Positions 23,741 through 32,338 of a stretch of DNA of 64,000 nucleotides are shown here, piece by piece. The notes under the pieces are model-generated. The model made no database searches. It was not told the origin of the DNA and saw only the letters and a program-made list of their open reading frames with translations. This DNA comes from Bacteroidales bacterium. GTDB lineage: Bacteria > Bacteroidota > Bacteroidia > Bacteroidales > UBA932. The first letter of the stretch is position 1, and every line of letters begins with the position of its first letter. The stretch is from positions 717,606-781,605 of the forward strand of contig JAFZOK010000013.1 of NCBI GenBank assembly GCA_017550655.1, read 5' to 3'. The position numbers and the translations under genes were made by a program.

Positions 23741-24340
23741 TCAGTGAAGCGGAGAACCTATCAGACGCAGGAATTCCTCCCTGGTCTTGCGGTTGTTGAG
23801 GAAAGCTCCCGTGAAGGCGGAGGTGGTGGTTACTGAGTTCTGCTTCTGAACGCCCCTTAGCTGCATGCACATGTGGGCGGCCTCGATTACCACTGCAACT
23901 CCCAGAGGCTTGAGTGTCTTCTGGATACAGTCTCTGATCTGAACCGTAAGCCTCTCCTGGACCTGGAGACGGCGGGCGAAGGCGTCCACAACCCTCGGAA
24001 TCTTGCTCAACCCTGTAATGTAGCCGTTTGGAATATAGGCAACATGAGCCTTGCCGTAGAACGGCAGAAGATGGTGCTCGCACATCGAGTACAGTTCTAT
24101 ATCCTTTACCAGAACTATCTGCTGGTACTCTTCCTTGAACATCGCGCTCTTGAGAATTGCAACAGGATCTGTCTGGTAGCCCTGCATCAGAAACTGCATG
24201 CTCTTTGCCACTCTCTCCGGGGTTTTCAGAAGTCCTTCCCTGGAAGAATCCTCGCCGATCAGATCGAGGATGGCTTTGTAATGCTCTGAGAGTTGACGGG
24301 TTGTTTCCGGCGTGAAGATTTCCTTTTTCTTGTATGTCAT
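23741..24340 (-). CDS. folE: GTP cyclohydrolase I
   Basis: A 199-residue enzyme that converts GTP to 7,8-dihydroneopterin triphosphate, the first step of folate synthesis. Zinc and catalytic residues are in [19 protein letters not shown] and [12 protein letters not shown]; the substrate site includes [20 protein letters not shown] and [10 protein letters not shown]. Length and layout are normal for FolE type IA. It is the first gene of the leftward operon with mqnB, the ABC ATPase and the adenosyltransferase, and is divergent from the two-component system at 24397. Confidence 0.95.
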   Translation of the reverse strand: MTYKKKEIFTPETTRQLSEHYKAILDLIGEDSSREGLLKTPERVAKSMQFLMQGYQTDPVAILKSAMFKEEYQQIVLVKDIELYSMCEHHLLPFYGKAHVAYIPNGYITGLSKIPRVVDAFARRLQVQERLTVQIRDCIQKTLKPLGVAVVIEAAHMCMQLRGVQKQNSVTTTSAFTGAFLNNRKTREEFLRLIGSPLH

Positions 24341-24383
24341 AAACCGCTTCTTTTCAAACAGGGCATAAAGTTAATAATTATAT

Positions 24384-24391
24384 TATATTTG
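24384..24391 (+). promoter_or_regulatory. -7 box TATATTTG for the two-component operon
   Basis: Matches TAnnTTTG. Only 5 bases separate the box from the ATG at 24397, so the transcript would be leaderless or nearly so. No -33 TTTG at 19-21 bp. Confidence 0.5.
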
Positions 24392-24396
24392 CAATT

Positions 24397-25179
24397 ATGG
24401 AAGAGTCAAAGAATAAAGCCAGGATACTGGTAATCGACGATGAGGAGGATATCTGCGAGATACTCCAGTACAATCTTGAGAAGGCGGGATATCAGGTCAA
24501 GACGGTCTTCAGTGCCGAGGAAGCCCTGTCTGAAATTGCAGCGCAGAAGTTCGACCTTCTGCTGCTGGACATTATGCTTGGAGGAATCAGCGGCCTGAAA
24601 CTGGCGAAACTGCTCAGGGAAGACTACAAAAGCAACGTTCCGATAATCTTTGTGACTGCGCTGGACACAGAGGATGATATCCTCAAGGGGTTCCGCACAG
24701 GAGGAGACGATTACATATCCAAGCCTTTCTCCGTAAACGAGGTGATTGCAAGGGTGGGTGCGGTGCTTTCCCGCAGCGGCAGGAAGATGCAGACAGAAGC
24801 TTCTTCCTCAGCCTGGAAAAGGGCGGATTCCGGAACTCCGGATTCTGAGCAGGCATCTTCCGAAGATGTTCTCCAGACAGAATTTGACTTTGGATCCCTA
24901 AAAGTGAATGCTGCTGAGAATCACGTTGTTGCCAATGGGGTGGAAGTGTTCCTTACCCGCAAGGAAATGGATATACTGCTTCTGCTGGCCCGCTCGGCCG
25001 GAAAGATTTTCTCCAGAGAAGATATCCTTAAAAAAGTCTGGAGGGACGATAGCTTTGTGCTTCAGAGAACCGTTGATGTCCATATCGCCAGGCTGAGGAA
25101 AAAACTCGGGAAGGCCGGAGAACTGATACAGAACCGTTCCGGCTACGGCTATTGCATCCAGAAGCCTCATTCCGCTTAA
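24397..25179 (+). CDS. OmpR-family response regulator
   Basis: A 260-residue regulator. The receiver domain (about 5-125) has the acidic pair in VIDDEEDI, the phospho-acceptor Asp in LLLLDIMLGGISG, the Thr of IFVTALDTEDD and the Lys of YISKPFS. A Ser/Glu-rich linker of about 40 residues follows, then a winged-helix output domain with LTRKEMDILLLLARSAGKIF, REDILKKVWRDDSFV and TVDVHIARLRKKLG. The linker is longer than usual. It is translated just before its histidine kinase (start 5 bases after this stop) and has its own -7 box. The signal and targets are unknown. Confidence 0.92.
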   Translation: MEESKNKARILVIDDEEDICEILQYNLEKAGYQVKTVFSAEEALSEIAAQKFDLLLLDIMLGGISGLKLAKLLREDYKSNVPIIFVTALDTEDDILKGFRTGGDDYISKPFSVNEVIARVGAVLSRSGRKMQTEASSSAWKRADSGTPDSEQASSEDVLQTEFDFGSLKVNAAENHVVANGVEVFLTRKEMDILLLLARSAGKIFSREDILKKVWRDDSFVLQRTVDVHIARLRKKLGKAGELIQNRSGYGYCIQKPHSA

Positions 25180-25184
25180 GGCAA

Positions 25185-26612
25185 ATGTCCAGACTCAAGC
25201 TTAAATACCGCTACAGGCTTGTAATCTACCTGCTCATACTGCTGACTCTGTTGGCGCTGTTCTTTTTGCTCTATGTGTCCAGGCAGAGCCGCGGATACAG
25301 CATTTCCGCTCTTCAGACCGAGCTCAGCGATGCCGTAAAGCAGGTGGAGGACAGCCTTTCCCACAGAAAACGCCCGGAAAGCATCATCCTGGAAGGCGGT
25401 ATGGGCTTTACCCTGATAGATACTCTGGGAGAAGTGGTTTACGACTCCCGCCAGAACGACATTTCCATACCGGACAATGTTCTGAGTGCCACGGAGGTGG
25501 CAAACGCCCTGGCCTCAGGAGAGGGGAGCGCCCTGAGGAGTTCCGTTGGAGAGCCGGGCACGGAATACCTTTATTTTGCAAGAAGATCGGGAGACAGGAT
25601 AATCCGTTCCTACTCCAAGTTCGAGATCAGCCGTCCTGCCCAGGTGGAAAAGGACAACAATTATTTTATACTCATCGCGATACTCCTTTTTGCGCTAATT
25701 GCGGCCTTCGTTTATGTGTTGAGAAGGCTATCCAAACCGATCAGCACCTATAGCGAACTGGTTGGAGCAATAAAGGAAAAGGACAATGCCAACCGCCTGG
25801 CCGAGATTAAGTTCGGCAACGACGAGCTTGGAGATATGGGAAAGGAGATTGCATCTACCTTCAGCCAGCTGGAACAGGCCAAGAAATACAAGCAGCAGCT
25901 AAGCCACAACATAGCGCACGAGCTCAAGACTCCGCTTACGGGGATCAAGGCCTATCTGGAGACGATAATGAATTCAGAGGATATGACTCCGGAGCAGATG
26001 AGAAAGTTTGTGGGAAAAGCCTATTCCCAGACTCTCCGTCTGGCAGACCTTGTAGGCGAGGTTTCCACCCTCAACAAGCTGGACGAGTCTTCTGAACTTG
26101 GAAAGCGGTCCGAGGCCCTTTACAAGATAGAGGAAGTGAACATCAAGAACTGTCTCGACGATATACTGGAGGAAATAGGCTACAAGCTGGAGAAAAACAA
26201 CGTGACCTTTACTCCGAGAGTCAGTAGCCGCCTGAAGATAAACGGATGCTACAATCTGATATACTCTCTTTTCAAGAACCTGATAGACAACTCTATAGAA
26301 CATGGCGGAGAAGGCACTGACATCAGTCTTGACGCCGGCATAGAGCAGGTTTCCGGAGAGGGACGCTACAAGATAAACTTCACCTATACCGATACAGGAA
26401 AGGGCGTTCCGGCGGAAGCTCTGGAAAGGATTTTCGAAAGGTTTTACCGCGTGGAGGAAGGCCGTACCCGCCGTACCGGAGGAAGCGGCCTGGGGCTGTC
26501 AATTGTAAAGAACGCCGTCCTCTTCCATAAGGGAACAATAACCGCCTCCGAAAGAGAGGGAGGCGGCATCATATTCAAGTTCAGTCTTTATTCTCTGGAC
26601 AAGGAAGCCTAG
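25185..26612 (+). CDS. Membrane sensor histidine kinase
   Basis: A 475-residue kinase. It has an N-terminal transmembrane helix (LVIYLLILLTLLALFFLLYV), an extracytoplasmic sensing domain of about 130 residues, a second helix (FILIAILLFALIAAFVYVL), a HAMP-like region, the dimerisation/phospho-acceptor box SHNIAHELKTPLTGIKAYLE and a HATPase domain with N box (LIDNSIEHGG), G1 (DTGKGVPAEAL), F (IFERFYRV) and G2 (GGSGLGLSIVKNAV). The start MSRLKLKYRYRL at 25185 is preferred over the in-frame GTG/ATG inside the regulator gene. The 3' end overlaps the convergent nucleotidase gene by 4 bases. Confidence 0.92.
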   Translation: MSRLKLKYRYRLVIYLLILLTLLALFFLLYVSRQSRGYSISALQTELSDAVKQVEDSLSHRKRPESIILEGGMGFTLIDTLGEVVYDSRQNDISIPDNVLSATEVANALASGEGSALRSSVGEPGTEYLYFARRSGDRIIRSYSKFEISRPAQVEKDNNYFILIAILLFALIAAFVYVLRRLSKPISTYSELVGAIKEKDNANRLAEIKFGNDELGDMGKEIASTFSQLEQAKKYKQQLSHNIAHELKTPLTGIKAYLETIMNSEDMTPEQMRKFVGKAYSQTLRLADLVGEVSTLNKLDESSELGKRSEALYKIEEVNIKNCLDDILEEIGYKLEKNNVTFTPRVSSRLKINGCYNLIYSLFKNLIDNSIEHGGEGTDISLDAGIEQVSGEGRYKINFTYTDTGKGVPAEALERIFERFYRVEEGRTRRTGGSGLGLSIVKNAVLFHKGTITASEREGGGIIFKFSLYSLDKEA

Positions 26613-27442
26613 AACCAGATATCTATCCTTCCGACTTCCTCTCCCTTGCATCCGGCCTGGACAATCATAACTTTCTTTCCTGTTTTGCTTTCTACTATAG
26701 CAGGCTGCTTTACGAAAGTGTGCGAGTGTCCGCCGATGATAATGTCCACGCCTTCTGTGTTGGCGGCAATCATCTGGTCGTCTGGATTCTGCTCCTTTCC
26801 GTCCGAGAATCCGCAGTGGCTCAGAAGGATGACAAGGTCGCACTTTTCCCTCTTGCGCAGATGGCGGGCAAGTTTGTTCACGATTTTATAAGGATGGAGG
26901 TACTTCATTCCCTCTATGCGGCTCGGGCTTACAAGTCCGGCGAGCCTTACGCTGAGGCCTATGACTCCGATTCTCTTTCCTCCGCGCTCAATCACGGTGT
27001 ATGGAGCAATCAGCCCCTCGAGCGGAGTGCCGTCCATCTTGTAGTTGGCGTTAAGGAGAGGGAAGTTCATCATCTTGATTCTGCGGGCAAGTTCGGCCAG
27101 TCCGTTATCGAACTCGTGGTTTCCGAAGGTTGCGGCGTCGTAGCCCATCGCGTTCATAAGCTCGACTTCCGCATCTCCCTTGAACAGAGTGAAGTACGGA
27201 GTGCCCTGAGAGAAATCTCCAGCATCCAGGAGGATGACGTTTTTGTTCTCCGCCCTTACGCTGCGGATGTATTTCTCCCTGCGGTCCGCTCCGCCAAGTC
27301 CCTTGTAGTTTCCGGAGGAAAGCGGCTCGATCTGGCTGTGCGTGTCGTTAGTGTGGAGAATCACAAGGTCCTGCCCAGTCGCTGAGGAAAAAGAAAGGAG
27401 CAGAGCTGCAGCCAAAAGCAATAATGTCTGTTTCATGGTCAT
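26609..27442 (-). CDS. Exported metallophosphatase, 5'-nucleotidase N-terminal domain
   Basis: A 277-residue protein with a signal peptide (TLLLLAAALLLSFSSATGQ). It holds the calcineurin-like metallophosphoesterase domain of UshA-type 5'-nucleotidases: DLVILHTNDTHSQIEPL, LLDAGDFSQGTPY, TFGNHEFDNGLAELARRI, LVILLSHCGF and DIIIGGHSHTFV give the metal ligands. It lacks the C-terminal substrate-specificity domain, which is encoded by the gene directly upstream (27439-28269, 4-base ATGA overlap). The two chains probably work together in the periplasm on nucleotides. Confidence 0.9.
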   Translation of the reverse strand: MTMKQTLLLLAAALLLSFSSATGQDLVILHTNDTHSQIEPLSSGNYKGLGGADRREKYIRSVRAENKNVILLDAGDFSQGTPYFTLFKGDAEVELMNAMGYDAATFGNHEFDNGLAELARRIKMMNFPLLNANYKMDGTPLEGLIAPYTVIERGGKRIGVIGLSVRLAGLVSPSRIEGMKYLHPYKIVNKLARHLRKREKCDLVILLSHCGFSDGKEQNPDDQMIAANTEGVDIIIGGHSHTFVKQPAIVESKTGKKVMIVQAGCKGEEVGRIDIWF

Positions 27443-28269
27443 TTCTTTTTGTTTTCAACGACAAGCCTGTTATCCAAAGATTTTTCGATCTTCTTTCCCT
27501 GGGCTGTCAGGTTCTGTATGTATTCTATGAAGATGTCCATCATCTTCTTGCGGGTATCCACCATCCAGTTGCTGTACTTGAGAGGGTAGAGATTGTCTCC
27601 TCCCTGGTAGAGGAAGTCTATTGTGGCAACCACGTACTTGCGGTTGTCGTCAATGGGCTTTCCGCCTATAAGACATTCCTTTACGGTGTCTCCGTCTATG
27701 TGGAGATACACATTTGAAAGTACCTGTCCCTTGGTCTTTGCAAAGAACTCCATCAGCATCCTGACCTTGTCTCCGTCCATCTCCTCAATCACGAGATAAT
27801 TGTCGAACGGGAAGATGGAAAGGATGTCGTACTTGGAGACATTTCCCTTAGGCATCTCGGTTCTTATTCCGCCAAAGTTCATCAGCGCAAAGTCTATCCT
27901 GGCGTTCTTGTCAATGTCTGTGCGGGAAGTGGTGTCTATCCAGTTTTGGGCATATTCCCTGAAGGCGTCAACCGCCCAGGAAGACATAGGGGCAACTGGA
28001 TAGCCTCTCAGAAGTCCGGTAGGGCAGACGCCGATAGGTTCGCAGTATTTGTCAACCTCCGGCTTGTACTTTGCTATCACAGGGGACGTTGCAAGATTGT
28101 CTTCCCTGGAGACCACGTAACGCTTGTCCATTGTTACGGTTGTCCAGGTAATCTTGCTGAAGTCCTTGTTGTTCAGCTGTGCCGAAGTGTACTCCGCCTT
28201 TTTCACCCGCTGGGCCTGGAGGCTCAGCGATGCTGTAACGGCAAGAATGCACAGTAGAATCCTTTTCAT
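27439..28269 (-). CDS. 5'-nucleotidase C-terminal domain protein
   Basis: A 276-residue exported protein (signal MKRILLCILAVTASLSLQAQ) consisting of the 5'-nucleotidase C-terminal domain, which in UshA binds the nucleoside. Family features: PMSSWAVDAFREYAQ, DFALMNFGGIRTEMPKGNVS, YDILSIFPFDNYLVIEEMDG, and YVVATIDFLYQGGDN. It precedes the catalytic-domain gene in the operon, so the usual N-to-C domain order is reversed at gene level. The start codon of the downstream gene overlaps its stop, which suggests equal synthesis of the two chains. Confidence 0.88.
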   Translation of the reverse strand: MKRILLCILAVTASLSLQAQRVKKAEYTSAQLNNKDFSKITWTTVTMDKRYVVSREDNLATSPVIAKYKPEVDKYCEPIGVCPTGLLRGYPVAPMSSWAVDAFREYAQNWIDTTSRTDIDKNARIDFALMNFGGIRTEMPKGNVSKYDILSIFPFDNYLVIEEMDGDKVRMLMEFFAKTKGQVLSNVYLHIDGDTVKECLIGGKPIDDNRKYVVATIDFLYQGGDNLYPLKYSNWMVDTRKKMMDIFIEYIQNLTAQGKKIEKSLDNRLVVENKKK

Positions 28270-28282
28270 TTTATTGTGTGTG

Positions 28283-29683
28283 TTAGTCCTTGAACTTCAT
28301 CCATTTGAATATTTCCTTCCATCCGGCTTTCTTTCCGTAGGAGAGGATTCCGATGCGGTAAATCTTGCCGCTTATCCATCCCATAAGCAGGAAGGTTCCG
28401 GCCAGAAGGGCAACGGACAGTATGTACTGCCAGGCAGGTACTCCGTATGCAAACCTTGCCACCATCACCATAGGGGAGGTGAACGGAATGATTGATCCCC
28501 AGACGGCGATTGTGGAGTTAGGATTCTGGAACGCGCTCATCATTATGAACAGTCCTATGATGAGCGGAATGGTTATAGGCCACAGCAGCTGCTGAGTGTC
28601 CGCCTGGTTGTCCACGCAGGCTCCCACCGCCGCAAACATGCTGGCGTACAGCAGATAGCCGAGTATGAAGTAGATCAGGAACGTTCCTATGATTCCCAGA
28701 ATGTTCATCTGCTTGAGGGTGTTGAGAATTGGAGCGATAACCCCGGACGCTTCAGAAACCGCAGCGGAATCTGCCGGAACTCCAGCCTCATCGATTCCAA
28801 GTGCTGTCTGATCAGCAGTGTTGCCATTCATACCCATAGGGGCCATCTGGGCCTGCGCACTTTGCTGGGCCAGTGATGTTGTGCTCTTTCCCGTTACCAC
28901 GGATACGGCGGTAACAATCAGGAACGTAAGCACTATCCAGCATACGAACTGGGTGAGCGCCACAAGTGCGATTCCCACAATCTTGCCGATCATAAGCTGC
29001 ATCGGCTTGACGGAAGAAACAATCACCTCGATAATCCTGTTGTTCTTCTCCTCGATAACTCCCTGCATCACCATGCTGCCGAACATGAAAATGAACATGT
29101 AGATAATGAAACTGGAAATGTAACCGATTGCCATATAGGCTCCTACAGAGGTCTCCTTGCCTTCCTTGTCGTTATCTCCAACCTGGAGAGTCTTTACACG
29201 GGAGGTGTTGCGGATGTTCTCCATCACGCTTTCCAGGTTAGGAATATCATAGGATGCAAGTTTATTTGCAGACAGTATCTCGTTGACCTGGCTCTGGATC
29301 TGCTCTTTCAGGGACAAGCTCACCTGCTCCTTGCTGTAGATGGCAACTTCTGCATTGTTGAGAGAGTCCAGTTCCGAAATCTGAAGCAGGGCATAATAGG
29401 TTCCGGAGGAAGGAAGGTCTTCCTTGATCTGGTCCACAATTGCGTTGTCCACTATGCTGTACTTGATGTTCTCCCTGTCTTCCAGTTTCTGGGCCACCAC
29501 TCCGGAAGCGTCGCTTACTGCAATTGTACGCACCTTGTTGTCAGACGAATACATTGCTATCAGCATAGGAATCACAATCATCGATGCAAACAGTATCGGC
29601 ACTAATAAAGTTCCTATGATGAAGGACTTTTTCTTTACTCTGGTAGAGTATTCCCTTGCGATTATTATCCCGATCTTGCTCAT
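28283..29683 (-). CDS. ABC-2 type transporter permease (NatB-like)
   Basis: A 466-residue membrane protein: one N-terminal helix (IGTLLVPILFASMIVIPMLI), a large extracytoplasmic domain (about 45-165), then several helices including GYISSFIIYMFIFMFGSMVM and IVGIALVALTQFVCWIVLTF. The pattern EEKNNRIIEVIVSSVKPMQL after the first core helix is typical of NatB/YhaP-type sodium or drug exporters. A Gln/Met/Ala-rich insert near residues 270-310 is unusual. It overlaps the ATPase gene by 4 bases and forms an exporter with it. Confidence 0.87.
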   Translation of the reverse strand: MSKIGIIIAREYSTRVKKKSFIIGTLLVPILFASMIVIPMLIAMYSSDNKVRTIAVSDASGVVAQKLEDRENIKYSIVDNAIVDQIKEDLPSSGTYYALLQISELDSLNNAEVAIYSKEQVSLSLKEQIQSQVNEILSANKLASYDIPNLESVMENIRNTSRVKTLQVGDNDKEGKETSVGAYMAIGYISSFIIYMFIFMFGSMVMQGVIEEKNNRIIEVIVSSVKPMQLMIGKIVGIALVALTQFVCWIVLTFLIVTAVSVVTGKSTTSLAQQSAQAQMAPMGMNGNTADQTALGIDEAGVPADSAAVSEASGVIAPILNTLKQMNILGIIGTFLIYFILGYLLYASMFAAVGACVDNQADTQQLLWPITIPLIIGLFIMMSAFQNPNSTIAVWGSIIPFTSPMVMVARFAYGVPAWQYILSVALLAGTFLLMGWISGKIYRIGILSYGKKAGWKEIFKWMKFKD

Positions 29684-30657
29684 AGTCTTTTGGTATTAGA
29701 GTCCGACTTGTAATCTTCTATGCTTTGGGAAGTGGCACCTCCGCTTTCTCCAACGAGCTTGATGAATATCTCGTTCATCTTCGGCATCAGAGGCTGGAAG
29801 GAAATGATGTCCGCCCTGTCTGCGATGCTTCTGAGAAGATCCCTTCTGCCCACTCCCGGAGCAACATCCAGAATGCTCTTCAGATAATCCTTCACGTTCT
29901 CTGTGGAAACTACTGAGAACAATCCGTCAACGCTCTGGAGATCAGGCTCGTCCTGTGACGGGGCGTAGCATACTTCCACCCTGTTGTGGCCGTGCTCCCT
30001 GCGGATCTGCTCCACGTTGCCGGTAATGACCAGCTTGGCTTTGTTGATGAGGGCAATGTCATCGCAGAGCTCCTCCACGCTTTCCATATTGTGGGTGGAG
30101 AGGATGATGGTGCAGCCCTCGTTTTTCATCCTCAGTATCTCGTCGCGGATGAGGTTTACGTTAATAGGGTCGAATCCGGAGAACGGCTCGTCCAGAATCA
30201 GCAGCTGAGGCTTGTGGAGAACGGTTGTTATGAACTGTATCTTCTGGGCCATTCCCTTGCTGAGTTCTTCCACCTTCTTGTTCCACCACGGCTGGATGCC
30301 GAACTTCTGGAACCATTTCATGAGTTCCCTTGTGGCTTCTCCTCTGGAAAGGCCTTTGAGCTGAGCCAGATAAACCGCCTGGTCTCCGACTTTCATCTTC
30401 TTGTAAAGTCCGCGTTCTTCAGGCAGATAGCCGATTCTCTCTATGTCCTCCATACGGAGAGGCTTTCCATTGAAAAGCACCTGGCCCTCCGTAGGAAGGG
30501 TGATGCGGTTGATAATCCTTATCAGGGTTGTCTTTCCCGCCCCGTTAGGGCCGAGAAAGCCGAAGATCTTGCCCTGAGGAATATCCAGGTTTATGTGGTC
30601 CAGGGCAGTGAACTTGCCGAACTTTTTGACCACATTTTCACAACTGATAAATCCCAT
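29680..30657 (-). CDS. ABC transporter ATPase (NatA-like)
   Basis: A 325-residue nucleotide-binding subunit. Walker A is FLGPNGAGKTTLIRIINR, the signature is the less common ELSKGMAQKIQFITTVLHKP, Walker B is LLILDEPFSGFDPINV, and the switch His is in ILSTHNMESVEELCD. The C-terminal 100 residues form the extra domain usual in ABC-2 ATPases. The partner permease follows with a 4-base overlap. The promoter (TATCTTTG, minus strand, 30685-30692) lies at the edge of an extragenic repeat. Confidence 0.9.
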   Translation of the reverse strand: MGFISCENVVKKFGKFTALDHINLDIPQGKIFGFLGPNGAGKTTLIRIINRITLPTEGQVLFNGKPLRMEDIERIGYLPEERGLYKKMKVGDQAVYLAQLKGLSRGEATRELMKWFQKFGIQPWWNKKVEELSKGMAQKIQFITTVLHKPQLLILDEPFSGFDPINVNLIRDEILRMKNEGCTIILSTHNMESVEELCDDIALINKAKLVITGNVEQIRREHGHNRVEVCYAPSQDEPDLQSVDGLFSVVSTENVKDYLKSILDVAPGVGRRDLLRSIADRADIISFQPLMPKMNEIFIKLVGESGGATSQSIEDYKSDSNTKRL

Positions 30658-30684
30658 TTTTTCTTCTTGCTAAAAATCCAGTTC

Positions 30685-30780
30685 CAAAGATAATGCAAAT
30701 TGAGTGCAAATGAGCTATGCTCATTATGCCGAAATGCAGCTTATCTTTCAAAAGCGTAGCAAAAGATAATGCAAATTGAG
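30685..30780. repeat. Extragenic repeat carrying a promoter (copy A)
   Basis: Two direct copies of AAAGATAATGCAAATTGAG at 30686-30704 and 30762-30780 flank a stretch with local inverted repeats (AAAGATAA with TTATCTTT at 30741-30748; GAGC...GCTC). On the minus strand 30685-30692 reads TATCTTTG, a -7 box 28 bases before the ATPase start. A related element lies at 33182-33246; such elements are known to be dispersed in Bacteroidales genomes. Confidence 0.6.
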
Positions 30781-31662
30781 TTATTCCATATACGGATGAA
30801 GCCTGAGAGTGTCTTGTGCGGAGAGGATGTTGTTTTCGCAGAGAGATTTCAGCGTGCATTTCTCTTTGCCCTGGGACTGGATGAAAAGCGCTATGCCCCT
30901 GGCGTTGTAGGCTCCGATATACGGATGCCGCCTCAGGAAGTTTTCATCCGCCTCGGCGATGGAAAACTTTTTGATTCCTCCCGGATGCACAAACACCTGA
31001 TCCTTTATCCTGTCAAACTTTTCCTGGTCCATTCCCCTGATTTCCAGAAGCTGGTCTATGTTCGCAAAACTTCCCAGGGCCTTCCGGTAAGACAGTATTG
31101 CCTTGCAGAAATAGGGGCCGATTCCCTTGACGGAAATCAGTGCTGCGCTGTCCGCCTCGTTGAGATCAACAAATACCTTTTCTTTTGGGGCTTTCCATTC
31201 GCTTTCTTTTTTGGGCTGCTCCGGTTTTTCCGCTGGCTTTTCTTCTTGTTTTACCTCCGGCCTTTCAACAATCTTTGCCTTTGGCTCAGGTCTTTTTCCG
31301 GCTACGGGAATAACAATGTATGGCTCGAGTTCCAGGTATTTTTCCGGACTTACCGTGTACATTTTGGAGAAGTCTTCCTTCTTTCGGAATCTTCCTCCTT
31401 TTTCACGGTAATGGATAATTGTCAGAGCCTGCTTTTGCGTTAGACCAAGCAGCTGAAGACTGTCGATAGTGATGGTGTTCGGATTAAAGGCAAACAGAGT
31501 GGCGTGAGCCTCCTCTGTCTTGATTTCTGCCGGAGGCCTTTCTTCTTTGGATTTAGAGCATTTGTGGATTGTGAATGTTACGGCCTGAAAAACAAACACC
31601 AGGGCCATCATCGCGATGACGCCCCTTGCCGTTGAGTCGCTGACCCTCCTCGTCTTTCCCAT
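30781..31662 (-). CDS. ComEA-like helix-hairpin-helix protein
   Basis: A 293-residue protein with an N-terminal membrane anchor (GVIAMMALVFVFQAVTFTI), a Pro/Glu/Lys-rich middle and helix-hairpin-helix DNA-binding repeats: one about residues 60-110 (TIDSLQLLGLTQKQALTII) and one about 170-225 (LISVKGIGPYFCKAILSYRK, LLEIRGMDQEKFDRI). ComEA proteins bind double-stranded DNA during uptake; in Bacteroidota this family is common and its role in competence is not proven. Its first 110 bases overlap the 3' end of rsmI in another frame. Confidence 0.8.
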   Translation of the reverse strand: MGKTRRVSDSTARGVIAMMALVFVFQAVTFTIHKCSKSKEERPPAEIKTEEAHATLFAFNPNTITIDSLQLLGLTQKQALTIIHYREKGGRFRKKEDFSKMYTVSPEKYLELEPYIVIPVAGKRPEPKAKIVERPEVKQEEKPAEKPEQPKKESEWKAPKEKVFVDLNEADSAALISVKGIGPYFCKAILSYRKALGSFANIDQLLEIRGMDQEKFDRIKDQVFVHPGGIKKFSIAEADENFLRRHPYIGAYNARGIALFIQSQGKEKCTLKSLCENNILSAQDTLRLHPYME

Positions 31663-32338
31663 TTTCTTTCCCTTCTATAATTACAACAATTTCTCCTTTC
31701 GGCTCGTTGGCGGTGAACCATTCTACGAGTTCATCCAGAGTGCCTCTGCGGCACTCGTTGTGTATTTTGCTTATTTCCCTGCATACGGCTGCCCTTCTGC
31801 TTCCTCCTGCAAATTCCTTTAGTGATTCCAGGAGTTTGAGAAGCCTGTACGGGGATTCATAAATGATTGATGTTACGTCTCTTTCCGCAATCTCGCGGAT
31901 TCTTGTCTGGCGGCCTTTCTTCTGTGGAAGGAAGCCCTCGAAGCAGAAGCGGTCACTCGGAAGCCCGCTTACTGTAAGGGCCGGAACAAAGGCGGTGGCT
32001 CCGGGCAGGGCTTCCACCTCTATGCCGTGCTCTATGCAGTCTCTTGTAACCAGATATCCGGGATCTGAAATGCCGGGAGATCCGGCATCGGTTATCAGAG
32101 CCGCGTTCTGGCCCTCAAGTATCTTGTTGCAGACGGATTCCGTTTTCTTGTGCTCGTTGAACTTGTGGTAGCTTTCCATGTGGGTGGTGATGCCATACTT
32201 TTTCAGAAGGACGCTGCTCGTGCGGGTATCTTCCGCATAGATTACGTCCACATCTTTAAGCACTTGCAGGGCTCTGAGAGTTATGTCCTCAAGATTTCCC
32301 ACCGGGGTGGGCACAAGATATAGCTTTCCGGTTTCCAT
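31553..32338 (-). CDS. rsmI: 16S rRNA (cytidine1402-2'-O)-methyltransferase
   Basis: A 261-residue SAM-dependent enzyme of the tetrapyrrole-methylase fold that methylates the ribose of C1402 in 16S rRNA. Signatures: KLYLVPTPVGNLEDITLRAL, VIYAEDTRTSSVLLKKYGI, LITDAGSPGISDPGYLVTR, and LPGATAFVPALTVSGLPSDR. The family normally ends soon after GEIVVIIEGKE; here the frame runs about 35 codons further, inside the start of the HhH gene, giving a low-complexity tail. Start is the ATG at 32336-32338, sharing one base with the stop of the acidic gene upstream (TGATG). Confidence 0.92.
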   Translation of the reverse strand: METGKLYLVPTPVGNLEDITLRALQVLKDVDVIYAEDTRTSSVLLKKYGITTHMESYHKFNEHKKTESVCNKILEGQNAALITDAGSPGISDPGYLVTRDCIEHGIEVEALPGATAFVPALTVSGLPSDRFCFEGFLPQKKGRQTRIREIAERDVTSIIYESPYRLLKLLESLKEFAGGSRRAAVCREISKIHNECRRGTLDELVEWFTANEPKGEIVVIIEGKENGKDEEGQRLNGKGRHRDDGPGVCFSGRNIHNPQML

